Notes: generated from the sequence alone by a model not told the origin. Shown: positions 49,906 through 59,926, counted from the first letter of the stretch. The stretch is 64,000 nt of DNA from Streptomyces fodineus (GCF_001735805.1 NZ_CP017248.1:4836001-4900000), one strand, 5' to 3'. Made by a program: numbers and translations.

Positions 49906-51318
49906 TCAGGCGGGGCGGGCCAGGCTCTCGAGGCGGTGGTGCAGGTGCTCGATGTGGTGCTCGGACTCCGGCTTCATGAGGACGCTGCGGAGGATCCGGG
50001 CGCCGTCGGTGTCCGCGGTGATCTTGGGGTGGCGGGCGGTGAACTCCTCGCGCCCGGCTCTGAGGGTGCTGAGGAAGACGGGGTCGGGGCCGCTCATGCC
50101 GTCCGCGAGGATGCGGGCGGATGCCGCGTCGACGGCGGTGAGGGTGGCCGGGTCGAGGGCGGGGAAGTAGGTGACGATGTCCAGCTGGGGGTGCTGGTAG
50201 AGCTCCAGGAACTCGGATGCCTCGATCAACGCCGCCCACTTCAGCGCCGCTCGGCGGCCGGCCGCCAGGACCCGGCCGAGGCCGTCGGGGGTGGGCGGCA
50301 GGAGCCGGAAGGTGAGCCACAGGGCGGCCGCGGAGGCTCCGGCGCGGGAGCATTCCAGGCTGATCTCGCCCAGGTGGAGGTCGGTGGAGGTGAAGTAGGT
50401 GTAGGGCGAGTCGTGGAGGTAGAAGCGGCCCACCTCGGGGTCGCGGAAGAGGACCGCTCCGCAACCGTAGGGCTGCAGGCCGTGCTTGTGGGGGTCTACG
50501 ACTATGGAGTCCGCCTGGGCGATCGCACGCCAGGGCTCGGGGGGCAGGTCCACCGGGGCCTCGGTGCCGGTGCCGGTGCCTGCGCCTGTATCCGTGTCTG
50601 CGCCCGCACCGGCTCCGGCGAGCAGGGTGAAGAAGCCGCCGTACGCGGCGTCGACATGGACGCGGACGCCGTAGCGCTCGGCGAGCGGGACGACCTCGTG
50701 GACCGGGTCGACGGCGCCCAGTCCGGTGGTGCCGGTGGTGAGGACGACGGTGCCCACCTGGTCCGTGCGCAGTACGTCCTCCAGCGCTTCGAGGTCCATG
50801 CGGCCCTGGCTGTCGGTGCGGACGGGGTGGCTCGTCATGTCCAGGACGTGGCACATACGGCCGTGGGTGTAGTGGGCGTCGGCGCTGTGCGCGATGCCCC
50901 GGCCGGGGTGGAGTTCGCGGGCGACGAAGAGGGCTTCGAGGTTGGCGATCGTGCCGCTGGTGGTGAGGTGGCCGAGGTGGGTGTCGTAGCCGAACATGGC
51001 GGCCAGTTGGGCGACGGCCTCGCGTTCCATCGCGGCGGTGGCGGGGCCGCCGTCCAGGGCGTGGTTGTTGGGGTTGATCAGCATCGCGGTGAGGTAGCCG
51101 ACCACCGCGGCGGGGTGCGGGGGCTTGAGCATCTGGCCGGCGTAGTGCGGATGGAAGAAGGGGTAGTTGTCCTTCAGCCGGCCCGTGAACTCCTCGAACG
51201 CCGCCGCGAAGCGGCCCTCCTCCACCTGGAGGGACGGATGGGGCTCGTAGGGGCCGAAGGTGGCGGACCAGTCCTGTATCGCGTGGGTGGCTCGGCCGAG
51301 CCAGTGCTGCAGATCCAT
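49906..51318 (-). CDS. PLP-dependent decarboxylase/aminotransferase-fold enzyme (group II decarboxylase)
   Basis: A 470-aa protein of the aspartate-aminotransferase fold. N-terminal YPFFHPHYAGQMLKPPHPAA and HLTTSGTIANLEALFVAREL are typical. VHVDAAYGGFF holds the Asp that contacts the pyridine nitrogen and DPHKHGLQPYGCGA the Schiff-base Lys. It resembles group II amino-acid decarboxylases (aromatic L-amino acid, glutamate or diaminobutyrate types), and the true substrate is unknown. A 20-residue Ala/Gly/Thr/Asp tract after FFTLLAG looks like an expanded low-complexity insertion. A MarR gene is divergent. Confidence 0.9.
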   Translation of the reverse strand: MDLQHWLGRATHAIQDWSATFGPYEPHPSLQVEEGRFAAAFEEFTGRLKDNYPFFHPHYAGQMLKPPHPAAVVGYLTAMLINPNNHALDGGPATAAMEREAVAQLAAMFGYDTHLGHLTTSGTIANLEALFVARELHPGRGIAHSADAHYTHGRMCHVLDMTSHPVRTDSQGRMDLEALEDVLRTDQVGTVVLTTGTTGLGAVDPVHEVVPLAERYGVRVHVDAAYGGFFTLLAGAGAGADTDTGAGTGTGTEAPVDLPPEPWRAIAQADSIVVDPHKHGLQPYGCGAVLFRDPEVGRFYLHDSPYTYFTSTDLHLGEISLECSRAGASAAALWLTFRLLPPTPDGLGRVLAAGRRAALKWAALIEASEFLELYQHPQLDIVTYFPALDPATLTAVDAASARILADGMSGPDPVFLSTLRAGREEFTARHPKITADTDGARILRSVLMKPESEHHIEHLHHRLESLARPA

Positions 51319-51446
51319 TGATCTCCCTCTCGCTCTCGCCCTCGCTCTCGGGGTGCGCCCACCTTAGAGATTTCATTGACTACTCAGCAATTGACTGCAC
51401 AGCATTTGAGCCAGCAGTGAGTGAGGTGGCAGTAAAGTCGGCCGCG
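51319..51446. promoter_or_regulatory. Divergent promoter between decarboxylase and MarR genes
   Basis: A/T-rich 128-bp gap. ATTGACT occurs at 51375 and again at 51390, 15 bp apart. The first lies in an ATTG-N9-CAAT inverted repeat. TTGACT also resembles a -35 element. A MarR dimer could bind here and control both directions (inference). Confidence 0.5.
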
Positions 51447-51941
51447 ATGAACGCCACGCCGCTCCAGCCCGACGACCAGGCCCTCGCCCGCGCCGCCAAC
51501 AGCCGGCTCGTGCGGGACTTCGGCCTGCTGATCAAGTCCGCCACCCGTCTGGAACAGCGGATCGACAGCGCGCTCAGGCGGGAGTGCGGGATCAGCCACA
51601 CCATGCTGGAGGTGCTGATACGGCTCTGCCGCCGGCCCGGCGAGGAGGTCTCCCAGCGGCAGCTGGCCGACGACCTCACGCTCACCAGCAGTGGCACCAC
51701 CCGCCTGGTCGACCGCATGGAGGAAGCCGGCCTGGTCCGTCGCGTGCCGTCGCCCGGGGACCGGAGGGTGGCCCTGGTGGAGCCGACCGCCGAGGGGCGC
51801 AGGGCGTTTCTGCGCGCCGCGGCCGTCCATGCCGATGTGGTGGAGGAGTACTTCGTCAAGCCGCTGACAGCCGACGACTACGCGCGACTGACCAGCGCAC
51901 TGGGCGAGATCGACAGGGCGCTGCGCGAACGGACCGGGTGA
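51447..51941 (+). CDS. MarR-family regulator
   Basis: A 164-aa protein. The winged helix spans about residues 40-110: HTMLEVLIRLCRRPGEEVSQ, RQLADDLTLTSSGTTRLVDR (recognition helix) and GLVRRVPSPGDRRVALVEPT (wing with the D-R-R signature). N- and C-terminal helices form the dimer. It probably controls the divergent decarboxylase gene and itself. The ATG at 51447 is chosen to match typical MarR N-termini. Confidence 0.9.
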   Translation: MNATPLQPDDQALARAANSRLVRDFGLLIKSATRLEQRIDSALRRECGISHTMLEVLIRLCRRPGEEVSQRQLADDLTLTSSGTTRLVDRMEEAGLVRRVPSPGDRRVALVEPTAEGRRAFLRAAAVHADVVEEYFVKPLTADDYARLTSALGEIDRALRERTG

Positions 51942-52214
51942 GGGGGAACGCCATCGCGGCCCCAGAGGAACCGAAAACCTCCGGGCCGGGGACACGGGGG
52001 TGTGCGTATCGGCGGCTTCGCCGGCGGGCGCTGTGGGCGGATGGGGCGGGCAGTCGATTCCCCGCCCCGGGCGCATCGGCTGCTGGGCGCGGCCCACGTT
52101 CTCGACGCCGCGGGAGTGGGCTGCATCGCCCACTTGCCGAGCGCGTTCGGGGTCGGGGGGGGGTGAGGTTCACCACCCGGCCGTCTCCCGGCCCGGTTCG
52201 GCCGGGCACGCGCG

Positions 52215-52970
52215 TCACCCCGCGTCGACCGCGAACTCGTAGACCACTTCCCGGCGTACGTCCGGGATGACGATGTCGGCGGTCTCCACCGGGCGGCCGC
52301 CGGTGTCGTAGATGGTCCGCTCGATGCGGAGCACCAGGTCGCCGACGCCGATCCCCAGCAGATGGGCCTCCGCCCGCCCCGCCCGCGCCGGGCGCGGCAC
52401 CTCGACGACGGTCTCCACGTCCACGCCGATGGAGCGCAGGCGCGCCACCACCCCCTTGCCCGCGAGCGGCCCCCGCTCGGGCAGGACGACCGGTGTTCGC
52501 TCGGTCACGGCCATCGGCTCCCAGGAGTCGGAGAGCTGGACGGGCCGGCCGTCGGCGAGGAACTCGTACTGCGTGTTGACGCACAGGTCGCCGGGACTGA
52601 TGGCCAGCCGTTCGGCGATGGCCTCGGGGGCGGGGACGCGCACCAGGCTGTGCGCGTCCCAGGAACCGGCCCGCCCCCGCTCCCCCAGGCCGCCGAGGGC
52701 GCGGGCACCCCGGTGCTCGCGGTGCCACGCGCGCAGCATCCGCAGGCGCTCGCGCGGGGTGCGGACATAGGTGCCGGAGCCCGCGCGTCCCTCCAGCAGC
52801 CCCTCGATGATCAACCGGTCCACGGCCCGCTGCACGACATTGCGCCCGACGCCGTACTCCTCGGCGAGCCGCGCCCGGGACGGCAGACGGTCACCGACTC
52901 CCCACTCCCCCGCGAGGATCCGTACGCGCAGCGCGTCGGCCACGGCGAGATACGGCGCTTGTCGGGGCAT
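52215..52970 (-). CDS. GntR-family regulator with UTRA domain
   Basis: A 251-aa protein. N-terminal winged helix: ADALRVRILAGEWGVGDRLP, SRARLAEEYGVGRNVVQRAV and EGLLEGRAGSGTYVR (wing). The C-terminal UTRA-like ligand domain (about 95-245) contains CVNTQYEFLADGRPVQLSDS and LRIERTIYDTGGRPVETADI, as in the HutC subfamily. It is standalone and the target is unknown. The ATG at 52970 gives the standard N-terminus. Confidence 0.9.
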   Translation of the reverse strand: MPRQAPYLAVADALRVRILAGEWGVGDRLPSRARLAEEYGVGRNVVQRAVDRLIIEGLLEGRAGSGTYVRTPRERLRMLRAWHREHRGARALGGLGERGRAGSWDAHSLVRVPAPEAIAERLAISPGDLCVNTQYEFLADGRPVQLSDSWEPMAVTERTPVVLPERGPLAGKGVVARLRSIGVDVETVVEVPRPARAGRAEAHLLGIGVGDLVLRIERTIYDTGGRPVETADIVIPDVRREVVYEFAVDAG

Positions 52971-53092
52971 GGCGAGTCTCCGGTCGGTGACGGGGTTCCG
53001 GGCGGATCCGCAAGCTACTGCACCGGCTGAAAGCTGCTGGAGCAGCACTGCGTTCGGTGATCGCCGTAGGCCGCGCGGCCTGCCGTTCCCCG

Positions 53093-53866
53093 TCAGGCCT
53101 GGCGCGGGTCCGGCCTGAGTACCGCGAACACCGCCTGTGCCGGGTCGGCCAGCCAGGCGATGCGGCCGACGCCGGGGACGTTCGCCGCCGGCATCAGCAC
53201 CGTGCCGCCGTTGTCGCCGGTCGCGGTGACGATCGCGTCCGCGTCGGCCACGGCGAAGTACGGCACCCAGCGCGCCTCCTGCGCGCCCTCCTGCAGCGGC
53301 GCCACACCACCGAAGGAGCCCTCCTGCGGATCGCCCTCCGCGATGCTGAGCACCTGGTACGTCATGCCCGGCGCCTGCATCTCCTGGGCACGCCAGCCGA
53401 ACAGCCCCCGGTAGAACCCGATGGCCGCCCCGGGGTCGCCGACGTGCAGCTCGACCCACACCAGCGCGTTGTCCTCCGAGGCCCGCTGCAGGCCCTGCCC
53501 GGACTGGAGCACCGCGAACTGCGCGCCCTGCGGGTCGGTGAACTGGGCGAAGCTGGCCTCGCCCATGGTCACGGGCCCGGTGCGCACGGTGCCGCCGGCC
53601 TCGGTCACGGCCCGGGCGGCGGCCTGGGCGTCATCGGTGCGGAAGTACGTCATCCAGGCCGATCTCGCCCCCTGCTCGGTCAGCCGGCCGAGGGCGGCCA
53701 CCGTGCCGCCGTTCTTCTGGAAGAAGCCGTAGCCGCCCGCCTCCGGCCCGGCGGAGACGAAGTCCCAGCCGAAGACGGCGCCGTAGAACGCGGCGGCGGT
53801 CTGGGTGTCGGGACTGCCGAGGTCGATCCAGATGGGCGAGCCGGTGCGGAACTGTGTGCCGAGCAT
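53093..53866 (-). CDS. Two-domain VOC-family protein
   Basis: A 257-aa protein. Two VOC modules: PIWIDLGSPDTQTAAAFYGA ... AQFTDPQGAQFAVLQS and LVWVELHVGDPGAAIGFYRG ... IAWLADPAQAVFAVLRPD. It matches the CFP30-like group of Streptomyces hydroxylase/glyoxalase homologues (F-Y-x-x-V-F-G-W-D). Metal-ligand positions are only partly kept, so it may bind rather than convert ligands. Confidence 0.88.
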   Translation of the reverse strand: MLGTQFRTGSPIWIDLGSPDTQTAAAFYGAVFGWDFVSAGPEAGGYGFFQKNGGTVAALGRLTEQGARSAWMTYFRTDDAQAAARAVTEAGGTVRTGPVTMGEASFAQFTDPQGAQFAVLQSGQGLQRASEDNALVWVELHVGDPGAAIGFYRGLFGWRAQEMQAPGMTYQVLSIAEGDPQEGSFGGVAPLQEGAQEARWVPYFAVADADAIVTATGDNGGTVLMPAANVPGVGRIAWLADPAQAVFAVLRPDPRQA

Positions 53867-54133
53867 GCGTCTCCTCCTGCCGGTCCGGTGCGAAGCCGCC
53901 CGCCACTATGCCGACGGCAGTGGCCGGGGCCCGGCCCGCCGGACCGGGCGCGTGCCCGGTTTCACCCGGCCGGGGAAGAGAACGCGACGAATCTGCGCAG
54001 GAGTGCCACACGGACTGCACACAGCCTTTCGAAAGGCTCGTTACGGTGACTGCGCGCTCGCCGCCCTGTGCGGGCGTGACCAGGCCGTGCCCCGGTGGGC
54101 CGAGACGGCGCAGTCGACACAGGAAGACCGCAG

Positions 54134-55051
54134 ATGGACTACTGCTCCTCGTGCCGCCGGCACCTCAACGGCGCCCTGGTCTGCCCGGGGTGCGGTGCCT
54201 ACGCACCGGACATAGCCCCGCCCGGCGCCGGCGGTCCCCCGACCGAGCCGGCCCACCGGATCCGGCCGGCCCGCCGTGCCGAGGCGGCGGCGCCGGTCGC
54301 CGACGACCACTGGTTCCGGCCCCAGCACATGGCCGTCACCGCCGCCACGGCCGCCGCTGCCGAGGAACCTCCCGCCCAGCTGCCCGCCGACGTCGAGGAC
54401 GCACCGCCCGCCCCGCAGGGACGCGCGGCCCGGCGCCGGCAGCGGGCCCGCTGGAAGAAGAGCCAGCGCCGGGCCGTGGTGGCGACCGCCGTCGCGCTCG
54501 TCGGCGGTGGCCTGACGCTCGCCTCGCTGGACCGCGGCTCCGGCGCCCGCGCCCAGGCGGTCGGCGCACCGGACCACCGCAGCATGGGCCTCACCGATGA
54601 GCCGTCGGCCGCGTCCAGCCGGCCGCCGTCCACCCCGGCGTCGCCCGCCGCCACCGACCGGCACACCCCGGCCGCGCCGACGGCACGGACGTCCGCGGTC
54701 GACGTGCCCCACCAGCAGACCTTGACGCCCGCCTACCGCACGGCACCGTCGGCCGCCCACCCGCACACCGCCGCGGTGGCCCAGCAGCCGGCCACGTCCG
54801 TCATCCCGGCCACCCCGCTGCCACGGACCACTGCACCGTCCACCTCCGGCACGAGCACCGGCACGAACTCCGGCACGAATTCCGGCACGAATTCCGGCTC
54901 CTCCGGTACGACGGCACATCAGGCGCCCACCAGCGGCACCGGAAACGGCACCGGAAGCGGCACCAGCACCGGCACCTCCGCAGCCAACCCGTCGTCCCCC
55001 ACGCAGACCTCGTCCAAGCAGCTCTGCCTGGTCCTGGTGTGCCTGGGCTGA
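54134..55051 (+). CDS. SCO2400-family zinc-ribbon membrane protein
   Basis: A 305-aa protein. The N-terminus MDYCSSCRRHLNGALVCPGC is a zinc ribbon (C-x2-C ... C-x2-C). Then comes a charged cytoplasmic segment with RRRQRARWKKSQRRAVV, one membrane helix (VATAVALVGGGLTLASL, about 118-135), and a 150-residue Ser/Thr/Pro/Gly-rich outer part with repeats of GTNS and GTGS ending CLVLVCLG. The repeats are encoded by near-identical CCGGCACGAA units. The layout matches the SCO2400 family common in Streptomyces. The role is unknown. AGGAAG precedes the ATG. Confidence 0.88.
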   Translation: MDYCSSCRRHLNGALVCPGCGAYAPDIAPPGAGGPPTEPAHRIRPARRAEAAAPVADDHWFRPQHMAVTAATAAAAEEPPAQLPADVEDAPPAPQGRAARRRQRARWKKSQRRAVVATAVALVGGGLTLASLDRGSGARAQAVGAPDHRSMGLTDEPSAASSRPPSTPASPAATDRHTPAAPTARTSAVDVPHQQTLTPAYRTAPSAAHPHTAAVAQQPATSVIPATPLPRTTAPSTSGTSTGTNSGTNSGTNSGSSGTTAHQAPTSGTGNGTGSGTSTGTSAANPSSPTQTSSKQLCLVLVCLG

Positions 55052-55108
55052 CCGCCGACTCGCCCACTGTTGCCGGACACCGGCTGCCGAAGTCACTGCG
55101 GGCGGCCG

Positions 55109-58100
55109 TCAGCGGTCCGGTTCCCCGGACCGGGTGCGGGTGATGGCGGACTCCACGGCCGCCACCCGGTCCGCCAGCAGGCCGAGGGCGGCCACCGCGC
55201 GGGTCAGGGGATCGTCCGCGGGGCCGCCGAGGGTGCGGGCGCGGACGTGGGCGGTCCTCACCTCGGCCCAGCGGGCGGCCTGCGCCTCGCTCAGCGTGCC
55301 GCGCAGCTCGGCCAGTTTCAGCAGGTTGGCCTCGGCGCCCGTGGTGAGGGTCTGGGCCTCGGCCGTGTAGTGGTCGTCGACGACGGCCTCGCGTTCGGCG
55401 TCGTTCATGACCGGGCGCAGCCGCCCAGCGATCTTGTTCATGTCGCGGTAGGAACCCTGGAGGCGGAAGGGGGGCTCCGTGCGGGCCTCCTCCGACTGGG
55501 CGGCGGAGGCGATGTAGGCCGCGTTCACCGTCAGTACCGTCTCGCGGACCGCGAGCAGATGGCGCAACACCCCCACCACAGCGTCCAGTTCGGCCGTCGG
55601 CAGCGGGCGGGTGAGGCGGTCGGCGCGGGCCGTGGGGTCGGCGGCGGCCAGCCGGACCAGCAGGTCCAGGTCGGCGCGGTCGCGGGCGGCGAGCGGGGCG
55701 AGCACCGGGTTGGCGGTGAGGGCGTTCTCGACGAAGCTGAGCGCGAAGACATCCTCCTTGCCGGTGAGGACGTCGCCGAGGTTCCACACGTCGGCCCGGT
55801 TGGCGAGCATGTCGGGGATGCGGAAGCGTTCGCCCGACTCGGTGTAGGGGTTGCCGGCCATGCAGACCGCGAACCGCTTGCCGCGCAGGTCGTAGGTGCG
55901 CGGCTCGCCGTCCCACACGCCGTCCACGCGCCGGGTGGCGTCGCACAGCGGGATGAACTGCTGCAGCAGCTCGGGCGAGGTGTGCTGGATGTCGTCCACG
56001 TACAGGAGCGTGTTGTTGCCGGCCGCCAGCGCGAAGTTGATCTTCTCGATCTCGCGGCGGGCGGTGGCGTTCGGGGCGTCGGCCGGGTCCAGTGAGGTGA
56101 CGGCGTGGCCGAGCGCCGGACCGCTGACCCTGACCAGCATCAGGCCGAGCCGGTCGGCGACGTACTCCATGAGGGTCGTCTTGCCGTAGCCGGGCGGGGA
56201 GATGAGCAGGAGCAGACCGCCGGTGTCGGTGCGTTTCGACGCGCCGGTGGTGCCGAGCTGGTGGGCCAGGCTGTCGCCGATCAGGGGGAGATAGACCTCG
56301 TCGACGAGGCGGCCCCGAACGAACGCCGGCATCACCCGGGGGCGGTGGTCGTCCAGGCGGAGGCGGTCGCGTTCGGCCGCCACCAGAGTCGTACGACGGC
56401 GCTGGTAGGCGCGGAAGGCGGGGACCTCCTCGGCGGCGAAAGCGCGCGTGCGGGCCAGGAACTCGTCCAGCCGCAGCGGCAGCCGGCCGCCGGTCACGCG
56501 GGGGTGCGTGCCCAGCAGGCCCTCCGCCGTCGCGGTGAGCGGGGCGTCGCCGTCGTAGCGGGGCAGGCCCGGGCACAGCTCGGCGGCGACCGCCTCGGCC
56601 AGCTCGCCGGGCCCGGCCTCGGTGCCGGTCGCGGCGGCGTACGCGCCGAGCCAGGCCCCCACCACCTGCCGGCGCGCCGCGAGGTCGGTCAGCCCCTCCA
56701 GGTCGCCCCGGTAACTTGCGTCCGTGTGCCGGAACTTCTCCAGCAGCGTGCGTGCCGTGACCCCGAGGACGAAGCCCTCCGGGCCGCAGGTCAGCTCCTC
56801 GAAGAGGTACGCGGCACTCGGCCCGCCCACCGCCGCCGCGTCCCAGGCCTCGATCGCCCCGGCCAGCTCCCGCTCCAGCTCCCCGATGGCCGGTACGGCA
56901 CCGAAGGCGTCCCGGGCCCGGGCCAGCGACACCGCCCGCCGGGCCCAGGCGGTACGGGCCTCCTCGGTGGTGCCGTGCGCCCAGAACAGCTGGGCGGCGG
57001 CCCGGGCGGCGGGCTCGTGGCGCAGGGTGCCGGCGCCCTCGTACAGGGGCAGCAGGGCGTTCAGTACGGCGGTCGCGTCATGGTCGTGGACGCCGCGCTC
57101 GTAGCCCTCGTCGTACGACTCCTGTGCCGCCCGGCGGACCAGGTCCGGCAGGTCGTCGGCGGCGGCGAGGGCCGCCGGGCCGTGCTCGGCGAGCAGGCGG
57201 GCGGCGAGGTGCTCGGCGCGGTAGACCCCGGGCGACTCGGAGGGCAGGTGGCGGTCCCAGAGCGGGCGGGTCTCGGCGAAGTGCGGGTCCGTCACCGGGC
57301 GGCGGTAGTCGGTCCCCGTCACCGCGAAGGCCAGGGTGTCGCCGTGCGGGACGAGGGTGAGGTCGAGCGGCTGGGTGTTGACGGCGAAGCGGTGGCCGCC
57401 GAGCAGCAGGGTGCGGCCGTCCTCGGCGTACAGGTCGGCGCGGTCGCGCAGGGCGCGGGCGGCCTCCTGGCGGGCGGACTTCAGCCGGCCGTCGAGTTCC
57501 TCGGCGCGCACGCTGTCACCGAGGGCGCGCAGTTCGTCGGCGGTGCGGCGGACCTTGGCGACCAGCGGGTCGGAGGCGAAGTAGGTGGCGACCGCGTCCG
57601 TGTCGGAGAGGGTGGCCGCGCGGCGGGCGACCGTCTGCAGCATCCGCCCGGCGGAGACGGCGAGTTGTTCGCCGCGGCGGGCGCGGGTGTCGGCGAGGGA
57701 CTGCTTGCGGGCGGCGAAGGCCTCGTAGATCTCGGTGCGCCGGTCGGCGAGTTCGGCGAGGAAGTCGTCGAACTCGGCGAACCGGCCGTCCAGGTCCTCC
57801 AACCGGGCCAGGACCGCCGCCAGTTGGTCGTCGCACTCCTGCGGTGTGCCGGACGCGGCGAGCGCGGCGGTGACGGCCTGGGCGAGCAGCGCGGTCTCGG
57901 CGGCGAACTCGGCCCGCCCCTCGTGGTCCTGCAAGGCGCGGCGGCGGCCGTCGAGGGTGGCGCGGGCCCGGTTGACGCCGCCCAGCACCTCCGCGATCCG
58001 CTCCAGTACGGCCGTACGGACCGTGGCGTCGGCGATGTCGAGGCCGGTCACGACCTCGGTGACCGTGCGCAGCCCGTCGGCCAGCTCGTCCAGCCGGGCG

Positions 58101-59926
58101 GCGACGGGCGCGGCACCCGCGACGGTCTCGACGGCCGCCGACTCGGCGACCAGCCGCTCGACCTCCTCCTGCTGTCCGGCGAAGGCGTCCGCGCGCGCCA
58201 GGAAGGCCACGGCCCGCCGCCCGAAGGCGGCCAGGTCGTCCTCGGTGGCGGTCGCCAGCTCCTGCACCCGGGCGGCGTCGACGTACCGCAGCTCGCGCAG
58301 CGTGAGCAGGTGCCCGTGGGCGTGCCGGAGTTCGGTCAGCCCGCGCACCCAGGCGGCGGCCTCGCGCGGCGCCTCCCCGCGCAGCCGGCGCACCACGGCG
58401 GCGATCCGCTCGGCGGCCTCGCCGAGGGCGTCGGCGGCCTGCCGGGTCAGCGTCTGTACGGTCTCGAACTCGACCAGTACGTTCTCCGCGGTGGCCCGGA
58501 CGTCACCCAACGGGCCGGCCAGATCCCCCAGTTCCCGGTCGGCGAGCCAGTGGTGGGTGTCGGCGGCCCGCACACAGGCCGCCACCAGCGCCCGGTACCC
58601 CTCGCCGGTCTCGATGCCGTCCGTCACCAGCCCGGCCACGGACAGACAGTCGGCGAGCCCGCGCACCAGGTCCGCGTTGCCGACCCGGGCTAGCGCGCCG
58701 GTGCCGGTGCGCAGGGCGGCGGCATGCGTGTCGGAGACGTACGGCGAGGTCCACCACTGGATCGGATGGGTGTGCGCGGGCTCGTCGCCGCCGGCCCGCA
58801 GCACCGCGAGCGCGCCGTCCTCGAACAGCGCCCAGCCCCGGCACGGCAGCGGGTTCGCGACCTCCTTGCGCAGGGTGTTGTACGACAGCAGCAGCGTGCG
58901 GCCCTCGGCGCGGGAGCGGAAGGCGTACAGCACGTCCTCGCCGTTCGGCGCGCGGACTTCGCACTCGAACTCCAGGCCGGCCACGTCGAGTTCGTACGTC
59001 TTGTGCGCGCCGCCCGCCAGGCAGTAGCCGCCCGGGAAGACGATCCCCTGATCCTCGGGCAGCCGCCGGCACGCCTGCCCGATCCCGTCCAGCCGCACCA
59101 CGGTACGGCTCAGTGTGTCGAACACCAGGTACCGGTCGGCGTCCTCCTTGTACGGCCGTACCCTCAGCAGCACCAGCGGGCCGACGCCCGTGTGCGCGAC
59201 GGCGGCGTCGGCGAGCGCCTGCAGCGGCTCCTGCACCGGCTCGGTGTACAGCGGTTCGCCGTCCGCGGTGCGCACGGTGAGGGATCCGCCGACGGTCGTC
59301 ACGCCCAGCCCGCCGGGTACGGCGACGTACGCGTCCCGGCCGAGGACGTGGTCCTCCCGGGTGGTCTCCGTCCAGGTCACGTCCTGGGCCGGCGGGAAGA
59401 CGTCGTCGCGGTCGCCGCGCGCGTCCAGGAAGGCCACGCGGCCGCTGTCGGTGCGCGACCAGCGCAGTACGCGCACGTCCTCGGCCTTCTCGCCGGTGCG
59501 GAACACCGCCAGCAGCCGGCCGTCGACCCGGCGCAGCCGCAGCAGCCTCGCCTCGCGGTAGTAACGGTGCAGCGCGCTGAACTCCCTTGTGAAACCGGGG
59601 TCGTCCAGCAGGCCGGGCACGGCGTCCTCGGCCAGCGGCTCGCCTTCGCGGCCGTACAGCGCGAGGACGTCCGTGACTGCGCCGGTCGCGCCGAAGAGGA
59701 GCGCGTCCCCTACGGCCACGATGTCGCTGGGCACGCACGCCTGCTCGGTGCGGAGGCGGCCGGTGCGCGCGAGGTCCAGCCGCGCCGAGCCGAACTCTTC
59801 GGCCCGGCGGGCGTTCAGCGTCTCGGCCCGCCGGGCAAGCTCCGCGGCCTGCGCGGTAAGCCGGTCGCGGAGCACCTCGTAGGTGCCGGCGTCGACATCG
59901 GCCTGCGGCGCCTCAGCGGTGGGCAT
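55109..59926 (-). CDS. Giant MoxR-like AAA+ ATPase ('DNA repair ATPase' type), 1605 aa
   Basis: Residues 1-430 look beta-rich and repetitive (possible propeller, LLAVFRTGEKAEDV, AYVAVPGGLGVTTVGGSLTV). About 430-800 are long coiled coils (RRLRGEAPREAAAW, LADRRTEIYEAFAARKQSLA). The C-terminal AAA+ module has Walker A SPPGYGKTTLMEY (about 1240), Walker B LLYVDDIQHTSPE (about 1307), and sensor/second-region CMAGNPYTESGERFRIPDML (about 1355), which fits MoxR/dynein-like ATPases. The annotation 'DNA repair ATPase' exists for relatives, but no nuclease or DNA-binding domain is visible. It follows a flotillin-like gene on the same strand, so an SPFH-anchored remodelling machine is the better inference. 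Confidence 0.85.
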   Translation of the reverse strand: MPTAEAPQADVDAGTYEVLRDRLTAQAAELARRAETLNARRAEEFGSARLDLARTGRLRTEQACVPSDIVAVGDALLFGATGAVTDVLALYGREGEPLAEDAVPGLLDDPGFTREFSALHRYYREARLLRLRRVDGRLLAVFRTGEKAEDVRVLRWSRTDSGRVAFLDARGDRDDVFPPAQDVTWTETTREDHVLGRDAYVAVPGGLGVTTVGGSLTVRTADGEPLYTEPVQEPLQALADAAVAHTGVGPLVLLRVRPYKEDADRYLVFDTLSRTVVRLDGIGQACRRLPEDQGIVFPGGYCLAGGAHKTYELDVAGLEFECEVRAPNGEDVLYAFRSRAEGRTLLLSYNTLRKEVANPLPCRGWALFEDGALAVLRAGGDEPAHTHPIQWWTSPYVSDTHAAALRTGTGALARVGNADLVRGLADCLSVAGLVTDGIETGEGYRALVAACVRAADTHHWLADRELGDLAGPLGDVRATAENVLVEFETVQTLTRQAADALGEAAERIAAVVRRLRGEAPREAAAWVRGLTELRHAHGHLLTLRELRYVDAARVQELATATEDDLAAFGRRAVAFLARADAFAGQQEEVERLVAESAAVETVAGAAPVAARLDELADGLRTVTEVVTGLDIADATVRTAVLERIAEVLGGVNRARATLDGRRRALQDHEGRAEFAAETALLAQAVTAALAASGTPQECDDQLAAVLARLEDLDGRFAEFDDFLAELADRRTEIYEAFAARKQSLADTRARRGEQLAVSAGRMLQTVARRAATLSDTDAVATYFASDPLVAKVRRTADELRALGDSVRAEELDGRLKSARQEAARALRDRADLYAEDGRTLLLGGHRFAVNTQPLDLTLVPHGDTLAFAVTGTDYRRPVTDPHFAETRPLWDRHLPSESPGVYRAEHLAARLLAEHGPAALAAADDLPDLVRRAAQESYDEGYERGVHDHDATAVLNALLPLYEGAGTLRHEPAARAAAQLFWAHGTTEEARTAWARRAVSLARARDAFGAVPAIGELERELAGAIEAWDAAAVGGPSAAYLFEELTCGPEGFVLGVTARTLLEKFRHTDASYRGDLEGLTDLAARRQVVGAWLGAYAAATGTEAGPGELAEAVAAELCPGLPRYDGDAPLTATAEGLLGTHPRVTGGRLPLRLDEFLARTRAFAAEEVPAFRAYQRRRTTLVAAERDRLRLDDHRPRVMPAFVRGRLVDEVYLPLIGDSLAHQLGTTGASKRTDTGGLLLLISPPGYGKTTLMEYVADRLGLMLVRVSGPALGHAVTSLDPADAPNATARREIEKINFALAAGNNTLLYVDDIQHTSPELLQQFIPLCDATRRVDGVWDGEPRTYDLRGKRFAVCMAGNPYTESGERFRIPDMLANRADVWNLGDVLTGKEDVFALSFVENALTANPVLAPLAARDRADLDLLVRLAAADPTARADRLTRPLPTAELDAVVGVLRHLLAVRETVLTVNAAYIASAAQSEEARTEPPFRLQGSYRDMNKIAGRLRPVMNDAEREAVVDDHYTAEAQTLTTGAEANLLKLAELRGTLSEAQAARWAEVRTAHVRARTLGGPADDPLTRAVAALGLLADRVAAVESAITRTRSGEPDR

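Noticed and set aside
52153..52162. Run of ten G as a phase-variable switch
   Set aside because: It lies in a gap after the MarR gene and before no clear reading frame, so no gene would be switched. In GC-rich DNA such runs arise easily.
54840..54900. Tandem CCGGCACGAA units as a mobile or CRISPR-like repeat
   Set aside because: They encode the Thr/Ser/Gly tail of the SCO2400-family protein in frame. No spacers or cas genes are present.
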